Source of the DNA: Lanius collurio | Lineage: Eukaryota; Chordata; Aves; Passeriformes; Laniidae | Assembly (NCBI GenBank): GCA_020086605.1 | Contig: JACBWW010000028.1 | Span: forward strand, 7,444,573 to 7,508,572 | Direction of reading: 5' to 3' | Length of the DNA stretch: 64,000 bases | Shown: in pieces, positions 49,801 to 64,000 of the stretch | How positions within the stretch are numbered: the first letter of the stretch is position 1 | Layout: every line of letters begins with the position of its first letter | The notes under the pieces: generated by a model | What the model was told of the DNA's origin: nothing | The model's database searches: none | Seen by the model: only the letters and a program-made list of their open reading frames with translations | Position numbers and translations under genes: made by a program

Positions 49801-52800
49801 TCAAATTATTTGGGTGACAAGACCTAGATCTAGTGTTTGTAAGACCTTGACTATGCCTGATATACTACCCTCAAAAGGGATGATCCCAAGAAGGAACTGA
49901 TTAGAAATGTGCTCTGAGAGGATGCTAGCGGGGTTAGTAGTATAATCAGAAGGTTTTGTCTTTTTCCTGTACTTAGTTTCATATGTTACAATTTGCAAAC
50001 AAGGGGTCAGGATGCAGCATCTTAGCAAGCAGACTTTGAGGAATTCAAGGTATGTCAGCAAAGCCTTCCCCAAGACTGTGTTTCATGTACAAAAATATTC
50101 CAGAAACCCCCTACTGAAGTTACAAATTATTTACTTGAATCACTTTACCTATTTTCCCCACAATGGGCAGTATTTGTGGCAAAAAGTCCACCCTAAGTGG
50201 GATGTCTGTTCACTAAGTAAACGCCTGTGCCAAAAAACTTGGAAATTGGTTCCTGAAGAGAGTTGCCGTAGAAATGATTGCCCTCCATATACATTTCATA
50301 CTGATGAGGCTCACACTAGCTGCCAGCCTCTGTGCATGCAGTCTAGATAGCTCTTCCCCCTGATTGTTTTTTTAACTTTTGTCCATTGTGTGTAGAGCTT
50401 CTGCCAATGTATTTTACTGTCTAGTGACTTTCTTACCTTTCCAGTTTCTGTACTAATTTCATTTGGACTCTGCTTAAAAGTTCATTATGCTCTTAAATTT
50501 GAAAATATACCTTTCCCTGGCTTTACATACACAGCAAGTTCAAATTATGATGGTGATGTAGCTGCATCCTGTTCTGGAGGTGCAACATTCTACATATTAA
50601 GCTTCATAACAAGGATTTGATAGTCTTTGGCAATGCAGGTAGTTTGGACTGTACAATAAAGGCCTCTTCAGCTGCTGTTCTCACTTAATGGTATTGATAA
50701 GGTAATTTTCCACTGACCAGGCATTTTAGCAGTGCATAGCAGGAGATTAAAGGAAAATCATTCCAATGTGCTGTCAAGTACAAAATTAAAAAACAGCTCT
50801 TCACACTATCTACAGATAGATGGATAAAGGCTCCCTCCAAGAAGAAAAGGTAATGAGTAACTTAATTATAACCTTACATGCTGGATCTGGCATGCAGGGC
50901 AAAAAATAGCTCTGAATTCTTCCCGCACTTAGAGCCTGCCATCATGGCAATGTGCACACGTGGCCTCATTCCAGAGCACAGGCAAGGTGGGAAGAAAGTC
51001 AGCTTGTACTAACAGCTATTTCCACGACATATGTAAGGAACCGCAAACCTTCTTTCACAAACGAATCATGAAATATAAATGCCTTGACACTGGCTTATGA
51101 TACTTGCAGGAAGAGAAAACTGCTTGAAGTGATGCCACTGACAGCACACATGAAGAAAACAATAAAATCTACATTAGCTGACTTGGAAACGGTCACACTT
51201 CTAAAGACTCTGATCAATAGTGATGGCTATAAGGAAGAATGCTGTGCAAAAGACCAGGATCTTGATTGTGTGATCATACCTTCCACACTTCTCTTCCACG
51301 TCTCTTCATACATTTCTGACTCTGCAATCACTCTGTGACCATCACAGTAACTGCTACCACAAAAACAGTTTGTGGGTTGGAGTCTAATTGAAATAAGAAA
51401 GCACAAGGTTTTTGTTAGGCTTAGGACTAAGGAAATGAGACTGCATGTAGCTGAATATTGAGAGCTCCAGTATTTAGCTACTCCCTCCTTCTGCTTGTAG
51501 ACTGTCCTCTGCCTCCATTTCCCATCTTGTTGTACCAGATGTAGCCTGGATCCAACAGCTGATATTCTAAATAGTAACCCATCCAAAACCAGTTAATTTT
51601 CCACCAGATATGGATAGGAGTCTGTAAGACAGCCCAGTATCAAATGCAGGCATGTTGAGCAATGCTTGAAATAATGATTCATGAGCTTTGCTGACATTAC
51701 TCCTTTTTTCCTCTGTTTTTTCTGTAAATGTATTCTCTGTAAAGTGAAGCAACACTGGGAACTGCAAGAATATTCTAAGCCAAGTTTCTGCTCACCTGCC
51801 CTGTACCTGTGTGCTTCCCCAGGGAGCCATGGGCACAGACTATGGACCAGATCTGTCAGCAGCAATAAGTCAGGCTTCTAGACAACTCTGGTGTCTTTCC
51901 TGAGATTAAAAATTAGTTTAAAGAAATCAGCACTGCTTGATCCTTAAGGTTTTAGTCCTTCATCTGCCTGAGTCACTTCAGATAGATGCACAAGGCCATC
52001 CCCTCTGCCAATAAGAATTTTTGTGAAGCCAGCTGTGATAGTTGCCCTACCTGCCAGCAGCTGCTCTCCTTAAAGTATTACTGCCACCCTAACATCACCA
52101 CCTTCCTGGTCATGTGCTGCTGCTTCTCATCTGTACCAGTGCCCCTGTGGTACAGTATCTCTAATTTTCTTCTGGGAAAATCAGCTGGGGTTATTTTGTG
52201 CAAAGTCCAAATTGCAAAGGTGTGTTGCATCACCTTTGCTGCATCAGCATTGCTCAACAGATTAAAGCATCTGAGTCATCAGTTTGGTGGACGAAAGTGG
52301 AACTGGAAATGATGAGAGTCTTGGGTAATAACACATTGACATCTTATGGGTAGATGTGGGAAATGCTGCTTTAAGCGTCTATTTCTCTTTTAGTAGCACT
52401 TTCCTATGTTTAAGGCCAAGGTTGGATAGGACCATCGTACACATCCCTGGATATAAAAGAAGACAGTTACAACTACATTTTTTTACATTCCTTGTCCTGG
52501 CTCAGAGAAAACCCAATCAGGCTGACAAATGCTTTGGGACAGCAACTGATGCAGACTTCTTGGGGGGCCACAGAGAGAACAGCATTGTCTCAGACACCAG
52601 CACATGCCCTGCATGGGAAACAGCAGGATGAGGCAACAGTTTAACCAAGATCCTGCTCAGCCTCTGATTGCATGCACAAGCCAAAATCTTACTTTGTAAT
52701 GCTCTGACCACATCTGTGTAAAGGAACTCTCTTCCTGTTGAAATCTGTCACTGCACTGCACAGCTGTGGAACAACAGTAATTCCTCTGGAAATCTTGTAG

Positions 52801-55800
52801 ACAGGAGCAGACCTCTCTGAGCCCAAGATGCTGATGGATTGCTCTCACCCTGCAGTCAGGATATACGGCATTTGAGCCATCACATTTGTGGCTCATGCAG
52901 TGTGAGGCCTTTATTTGGTACTCTGACCCCTGGCAGTCAGCTCTGCTGATGAGGAACTGGGAGGGTACCCCAGCTGGGTGGGTGTAGGCTTCCATCCCTC
53001 ATTACAACACACTGGGGGGCAGGAAGGGCAGCAGGAAAGCACAGACTTTTTCTCTGGGATAAGTAGAACAGCAGAAAAGCATACTGGAGAAAAATACAGG
53101 TTTTTGCACACAGTCTCCTGGGAAAGAGCTGTGAAGGAATTGATCAGAGGAGATCAGGAAGAAACAGATTTTTGTGAGTTGGCTGCATCACTGTGTTCAT
53201 CTTGCCTTGGTGGAAGGAAGCAAAAATTAATACCTTGAGTCTTAGTTAAGTGGCCTGGTAGATCCAGATTCTCTATCCCCAGTAAATACAAATCTAGAGC
53301 AATCAGACAAAATTATAAAAACAGAAACAGAACAAAATCAGTACAGACCAGTACAGAATAAAGAGGAAAGAGCACAGGTATCTTTGGCTCTGCTAACATG
53401 ATTTATTGAACCATAACAAAAATTGACTAATCCCTCAGTATCAAGGAATAGTAAGGTCATGGAGGTGCTATAGATACTGTTATGTTGGTCTACAGGAATT
53501 TAAGGGAAAGATTAATTTTTCTGACTTGGGTAATATCTGCTATAATGCTACAAGAGAACTTGGTCTGATTTCTGGTAGGGAAATCATGAAAGATCATTAC
53601 TTCCATGTTTTAACACCCACTGCAGAAGTAGTTTTCTTGGCAGCTTAAATATAGAATTCAAAATATGTTTTCTGAGTAGCTGAAAGGCATTGAAAACCAA
53701 GAAAATCATTCATCTTTTGCATATTCAGCAGATTCCAAAATACCAATATCTTGTCCCAGTTTCAAAAAAAAAAAAAAAAAAAAAAAACCAAATAAATAAG
53801 CTAAGTCTCTGAGGAATTACAAGCTTCTCACTCAATTAGGAAATTTGTGATGTGAACTCAAAAAAGAATTGTGCAAAGTATTCTTCAAATTTACTGTTCC
53901 CCATAGGAATAACATAACATGGAATAACACAGGCTAAGTACAAGGAAGGGTTAGCCTTTCTGTGAACTTTCAGTATTTGTTGTTCATAAAGAAGAAGGCA
54001 GTGAACAGCCGGAAGAGAAAATGATATGATCAGCATGCAAGCCAGAGTACTTAGACAAACAATAGCTGACATAAATCTCACAGAGATTTGAAATGCATGG
54101 TTTGCAACATCAGAGATGATTTTTAAAAACACAGAACAAAGAGACTGGTGTGGTGTTTTGTCTTGGGGCTTTTTTTCACAAAACATGCTTCATGACATTG
54201 GGGCAATTTTTACAGCAAAGAAAACATTAAGAGGAACACTACCATCAGAACAAGAATATTTCTTTTCTTCTGAGGTGCCTTCCTTTGTGTTATTGGTGGG
54301 TTTTTTCCTTAATCACAATAGATATCTTTGACAGCCTGTTAGATTAATGCACCAATCAAAGAATTCTGAGTGGATTTGGAGGTTTGGGGTGATACTGTAC
54401 CCTAGTGAATATGTCTATCTATGCCTCATCTGCCAAAAATGCAAACTTATGTGTTAGCTTAAACTACATCTGGCTCCTTTCCCTGTATTTTCCTCAGACA
54501 GTAATCCTCTTATCCTTTTATGTATTCAAAACCATGCTCTTTCAATTTATCCTATTTTGTGCACTCTGCCCCTCCTCCCACTTGCAGTAGTCTGACCTTC
54601 CACAGCATTCCCAATGTAATATCCAGCACTTTAAATCCTTGTACTGGGTCCTATCTATCTACAATCCTGCCTGTGCCTTTCACATTGGCTTGCCCATCAT
54701 CAGCATCTCATCATCTTTTCTTGTGATTTTGAATTCCTCATTCTCACTTTCAAGGCCACTTTTTTTTCTGCAGCCAGCAACAGGTAACTGCCTTCCAACA
54801 CATTCTCCAGCAAAACTAAGGTGCTTTTCAGACTTAGCAGGGAGTCACTTCAGCTTTAAGTTAGCAGAGGAAAAAATACATAAATCAGTAACACAGCTAA
54901 GCAAAAAATATGGGAAGAAAACAAGCAGTGAAAACAGAGTCACAGCAGCCAGTGTTGGTTAAGCCAAACTGAAGTCCTCACACTGTTTTTTTAACCTACA
55001 AGGACTTACTACCACAACAAAGCTTCGGAGGATAGCTCGACTTACACCGTTTCATGAAACATCACCGTAATTTTTCCTGCTATTTGTTCTGCTATAAACC
55101 AAGACCATAAATCAACTGCTGTCTAGGTCAAACTGAGAAGAGGAATGTGGCAAAGGGCCCTCATCTCTCAAACACATAATCATGAGCAAATACAGTTGTA
55201 AATGAATACAGCCACATAGGAGCTAGAAGGAGACTTATGTTCTGGGGTTCTACAGAAATCCTGCACACTTCTTGTGGTAAATGTTTTAATAAAAAATACT
55301 AGCAATTGTGGTGAAAAATGTAGTTAAACAAAATACAACTCAAAGAAGAGGTATGTGCTACAATTTTTAGATAGGTTTCTAGTACAGCTGCCACATTGGA
55401 CTGAGCTTGTATTATAGGTCAGTCTAAATCACAGGACAGTGAATGAGTGGCCTCACAAAATCCACAGAAGACAGGAGACAACACTCACTTAGCAACAGTT
55501 TGTGGATTAACTAAAAACCCTTAGAAGCAAGAGAGCTTATATCAATCTCCTATTTTTTAAACTCGCACGCTGTCATTTCATTACGTCTGTAACACTGTGC
55601 TCAGTAAGTGAGCGGGTGATGTTTACTTCACTGTCACAGCTCAGAAGGTTTGGGACACCTGTAAGGAGAGTGTCAGGGAGGCATGAAACACAATTTCCAC
55701 CTACTACCATCTTTCCAGACTTTAATGTAATGAAATTCCTCTGAAATTCAGAGCTCTGACTTGAGCTGTTTGTTCCTCTTAAGTCCACCTTGAAATGAGG

Positions 55801-58800
55801 CTGCAGGAAAACAGCTACAATGCCAGAGAACAGTGACATACTGGGTAAAGTATGTATTAAACCATTTGTTCTTCCTGGCTGAAACACTATTATTTTTAAC
55901 CTTTGGCTTTTGGAGTTAATGTTTTATATAACAATTGCACTAATCAGCTGAGGCTTTTGCAGAATAGAGTGTGCTCAGAGGCAGCAGTTCCAGATGTACT
56001 GGAACATAAAAAACATTCAGAACAAAGAGGTCTGTGTTCTACACAGCTGGCTAGCAAATGCAAAGGCTGCCCTTGGGCAGGCTTTAGCCTGACCAACAGC
56101 GACACCGGGAGGAACACAAAGGTTTTAAAAAAAGCTTTGCTATGCTCTGATGAGCCTGTCCCTGTCCCAAAATGCACATGCATTTTCCTATTATTTGGAG
56201 GAAAGTAATGAGCTGTATGGAAAATCAGTGCCAATGATTTAGCAGAAATGAAAGACTGCTAACCAGTATTTACCTTTTTACCATCTATCCATAGGGCAGC
56301 CATGTTCAAAATGTGAGAAAAGACACTTCTCACTGCAAGCAGCACTTCAGGGGCAGCAGATGTTTGCACACTGAAAACTAATGGATTGATTGCATTCAAA
56401 CACCAAGCATGTACCACATGACAGCATGGCTTGCTGATGAAGGAATACCAAAGAGAAGACGCTAAAAAAAAAATCCTTACAAAGCCACTGTTTTTACTCA
56501 AGAATTTAATGCTGTGTGATTAAGTCATTTTACCCCTATAATATCAGCCTTAATTTTTTTTTCTGCTTCCACCTAGGATAGTAAGAGGATACACTTGTGC
56601 AGTACACAACCAACACCTTAGTGCAGGACAAAATAAGCAGTGATTCACAAGAAAATAGAGGCATAGAAGTCTTCTGTAATTTACACTTTTCTAAATAGTT
56701 ATGAATGAGATTAATGCAGAGACACAAATGGATTAGTACACCTAAAGAGACTCAAATGCAGCACCTGTACAGATGATTTTTCATACAGAAACATAGCTGC
56801 CACAAATTAAGAGTTCTGGCAGCTGTATTCTTTTGAACTCATCCAGCAAGAACACACACAGAATGACAGAACCACAAGAAAAGAACACGATATAGCATGA
56901 ATAGACTGGTGTGTTACTGCAAATAAAATGGTGAATGCTTTCCCAATTGTTTTAAATTCAGCACTGTGGGATCCCTTTTTGCAAAATCCCAAGCTGAGAC
57001 CTACTACTGACAAGTAGAATTCTTGATTCCTGAAAATTGTCAACTCTGCAAGAAGAAGCTGTGATAGGACACAATAAGATAGAAGAGAGGCAGCCTGCAG
57101 CTCACATTCTCACAATTCATTTTAAAAAGCAATTTCTCTGTTTATCCGCAAAAATACTAGTGCAATTTTCATTTTTCTTCAGGTAATAATATGGCAAAAA
57201 GAAAGGAAGTTACTTGCAAGACTGTTCCCATCAAGGTCATTTCACAGTAAGCAATACCGTGCTAACAAATGAATTATTGATCAAGTGTCATTTAACACTT
57301 GTTATTCACTGGTGTTACACACTCAGTGGTAATTAAGTTTATGCAACAGTGGAAGACGCTGATAGAATTTGTATTAAAACTGCAAGTTCCATTATGTTGC
57401 ACATACTGGTAGCTCCAAGACACATTTGATGAATTCTCAAAATTGCTTTCCTTGGCTGACATAACCCACTGACAGCTAACGCAGTTTACTCCTGAGTGGA
57501 CTTTCCAAATTAAAGAAGAAATTGAGAAGCTGGGTGCTTACAGTATCTTTAAACCTCCTTAGTTTAATACTTCATCATAATCATAACTACTTACAGGGAC
57601 CTAAATCCTTGCCAGAACATATTATAATCTGCAGTAGTCTTTAAAAATCACTCTTCCCAGAGCAACTTCACTTGAAGTCACCCAGCAAGCCAGTTCTGGT
57701 AGGATTGTTCAGCACCACACGTAAGGAATTCAAAGCTGTCCAGAAAGAGAGGCAGCATTTTGATTACCTGCTCTGATGCCACACTAGCAGTCCAGTGACA
57801 ATGCAGATAACAGATCTTTGGAATAGTAATTCCCATACTCAGCAGAAGTGGGGCTGAATTTGTAACCTAGTTACAGAGAGCCCATTCTCTGCCCACATGT
57901 GTATCTAACCCACTTACTTATAACACACAGAAAGAGTGGCAAGTACTTCATGCTGAGTCTTCTGTAAGGCTACCCAAAAGTTTCTACCAAAGAAGGAATT
58001 ATGTATCAAGATGTCAAGTTAACCTTCAAACGTTTAAGGGTGTTTGCTACACAGTCACCTCTTGATCACATTTGGGTGTTCATTCCATTCATACTGGTTT
58101 TCAGATAATGATTTGAAGACCAGTCAAACAACACTCACCATACCAGATTTCTTCCATTCACGAGCTGTCTTCCCATATCTAAAGCCAGATGGCAGAATCA
58201 ACCTTATTCTTGTAAATTAAACTGGACTTGTGAAATTTTTTTACCCTAAGAGTTTACCCTACAAAGAGCTTCTCTTTTCAAGAAAAACACAGATGTGATG
58301 TGACACGTGGCTATCCAAAAACTATAGTAAGCAGCAAAAAAAGAGAATTCTTGAACTTATTTTTCCATTGTTAAGAGTTTCATAGGAACTTTCAGTGACA
58401 CAGAACAGCATTAAAGAGTAGTTTCTATAAACTGGTGCTATTTGCTGAACAATTAAATTTGGGAATTGAATAGTTTCTTTGCCCTATCTGCTAGTGATTG
58501 TCTGTCTGCTTAGGGTACAACAGTTCATTCTGTGTGCTAACATACAACACTCTTTAATGAAATGGCCAGACACAAAGAACTAGAGGAGAGAATACACCTG
58601 GAAGCAAGAAATTCAGTAGGAAAAAAGCTTTGCCTGCCTAATGTATGATCTACAGAACATGACACACAAAATACCTTCTGTAACATAGATGTAAAATTCT
58701 AAACACTGTGCATTTTAAAATTAGAAACAAAGCCAAAAGGAGACCAACTAGCAGTGTGGTATGGTGGACTTTCAACCCAGTTTGTATGGCATTGCTATGA

Positions 58801-59429
58801 AAACATCATCAAATTAAATCAGTAGTCAAATCAGACTCCTAAAATCTTAGGCCACAGTGAACAGTTCTGCCATGTTCAGATATTGTGGAAATTTGGTATT
58901 GGATATTGGGAAGAAAAGAAATCCCCAAAACCAATACATTAAAAACTGCAGAAGTTCTTCTGTGGAAAGCCAAAATCAGTCTAGTAGCACTGTGTCTTTG
59001 CTCATCCTGAGTCCTGAGCAAGGCTCCTAAATGAGCTGTTGTTGCCTGTAGTCTCCAGTGGCCAAAAGAAATTCTCATTTGAGGTGAAATGCAAGCAAAC
59101 AATGTGCCTTTTCCCTGGAGAAGTATTTCCTCTGACTGCATCTCCAGTTCTCATCTCCAGCCAGTTTGGTTGTAGGGTAACACAAAAGCTGTGACAACCT
59201 GCATTGGCTGTAATCCCTTCAAGTGTTAAAAGGTGATTCCAAGACACTACAGTAGACCTCTATCTCCCAACATGTGTGGTGAAATCCTCCTTTCTTAAGG
59301 AAAGACAGGAAAACTGAAGTAGTGTTAGCCCAATGATTCTTCTCCCAACTAGCAGCTCAGTGTGTGAAAACTGACAGTCTGCTGAATGTTCCTGCTCAAA
59401 AACAGTGAATAAAACAAATGAAAAGCCCA
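46816..59429. other. intergenic region between convergent GRAMD2B and ALDH7A1
   Basis: 12.6 kb in which I recognise no gene. Moderately GC-richer patches (47690-48200, 51980-53240) carry open frames such as 47952-48344 that lack splice sites or protein-like features. Simple repeats include a GT run near 49141-49153 and 25 consecutive A at 53764-53788. The latter could be the tail of a retroposed fragment on the + strand, but nothing recognisable precedes it. No LTR or CR1 copy is evident. Confidence 0.55.
53764..53788. repeat. A homopolymer in intergenic DNA
   Basis: The longest A run in the window, followed by CCAAATAAATAAG. The sequence upstream does not resemble any processed gene or SINE that I know. 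Confidence 0.8.
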
Positions 59430-59876
59430 AGATATCTCACAAAATGTACTTTTATTTATGCATTGAAAAAATTGCCCTGTACTGCAGGTCAAATATCCCC
59501 CACAGCACCAGTTACCTGCAGGAAACTTGGCACACAGTTTGAAACATAGACCTCATAGCTGGAAATATTAGCAAAAAAGTGGGGAGGGGTTAGAGGCAGT
59601 GTTGGTACTGAAACATAGTGTTAAGGCAACAGGTTATCCAGGCCACCTGAATCCAAGCCTGTGAGTTTTTGTCACCCTCCCTTTGGCCAAAGACCACATA
59701 CTTCTCATTTGAAGACTAAATTAGTAAATACATACATATAGAGCGAAGCAATTTAAGAGTGGCTGATTTTCTGACAGAATTGGTTTCATATAATTAATTT
59801 TTATCCCCATAATGCTTAGGAGCTGCTTGATTCTGAAACACTAGGACGGTTCATAGCACAGCCATTCATAACGTTG
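59430..59876 (-). other. ALDH7A1: ALDH7A1 3' untranslated region
   Basis: About 450 bases between the stop and the inferred cleavage site. The end is placed from the AATAAA at 59451-59456 (minus strand) and the T/G-rich sequence after it (about 59395-59420), a typical downstream element. Confidence 0.7.
59451..59456 (-). terminator. ALDH7A1: ALDH7A1 polyadenylation signal
   Basis: AATAAA on the minus strand (CATAAATAAAAGTAC), 421 bases after the stop, followed by T/G-rich sequence. GRAMD2B and ALDH7A1 polyadenylation signals thus face each other across 12.6 kb. Confidence 0.7.
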
Positions 59877-63651
<3,775 letters not shown>

Positions 63652-64000
63652 CTAAAACGTGGTGAGAAAGTTGTAAGACAGCGCAGACTATGTAAGAATT
63701 ACTGAAGTACTACTGCACTTTGAAGGGGGCTGAATGAAGGATGGAAATAGTGTTGTTTGCATTCAGCAAATCCCAAAGTTAAAAAGAGACAGAGGCCAAG
63801 GTCTCCAAACAGCAGCAATACCAGAAAGTGAAGATGTAAAAACTTCACCGTGAAGATTTAAAAAAAGCCAAGAAACAAAAATCTGTTCTAATTTTACGCC
63901 ATCTCAGATCAGTGTTATTGATGTGTTCTGTAATCATTTCAGTTTAGTGTTCGAGAACAAAGATTCAAGAAATTTTATTGTTACAGTTTGAGGAATCATC
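63652..64000 (-). other. ALDH7A1: ALDH7A1 intron running off the window
   Basis: 349 bases without any family-like translation; the next upstream exon is outside. Confidence 0.7.

Noticed and set aside
53764..53788. Processed pseudogene suggested by a long A run
   Set aside because: Upstream sequence gives no recognisable cDNA or SINE in any frame.

Overview
This is a vertebrate, almost certainly avian, chromosome window. Coding exons are short and separated by GT-AG introns. The non-coding DNA is AT-rich with CR1 LINE 3' ends (the bird/reptile retroposon) and an ERV-type LTR, and a CpG-island promoter is interrupted by a 100-N assembly gap. Gene content and order match the conserved GRAMD2B - ALDH7A1 block (human 5q23). 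There are no operons, CRISPR arrays or other prokaryotic structures.

Layout. (1) 1-15.5 kb: mostly non-coding. It holds a probable alternative first exon of GRAMD2B (3298-3422, +), an unassigned minus-strand candidate terminal exon (9462-9563), an old CR1 remnant (about 9.85-10.25 kb), a solo-LTR-like element on the minus strand (about 12.24-12.97 kb) and a longer broken CR1 copy (about 13.64-15.40 kb). (2) About 15.55-16.4 kb: CpG island with the main GRAMD2B promoter and first coding exon. (3) 16.1-46.8 kb: the body of GRAMD2B (GRAM domain containing 2B, formerly GRAMD3) on the + strand. It has 14 coding exons whose splice phases all agree. From ATG 16033 they give 422 residues, with a disordered N-terminus, a GRAM domain, one C-terminal membrane segment and a short helical tail. 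The 3'UTR ends at an AATAAA at 46792. (4) 46.8-59.4 kb: intergenic, no gene recognised. (5) 59.4 kb to the window end: the last seven coding exons (203 residues and stop) of ALDH7A1 (antiquitin) on the minus strand, so the two genes converge tail to tail. The 5' part of ALDH7A1, including the catalytic cysteine region, lies beyond base 64000.

The two genes are not known to share a pathway. GRAMD2B is an ER-anchored lipid-sensing protein, and ALDH7A1 is the lysine-catabolic alpha-aminoadipic semialdehyde dehydrogenase. I find no convincing undescribed system. The observations most worth checking are the upstream alternative GRAMD2B first exon, the orphan minus-strand terminal exon in its first intron, the LTR with intact signals, and a 180-bp intronic duplication. 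Exon calls rest on reading the translation, splice sites and phase, and on recollection of the mammalian orthologues; no alignment was run.
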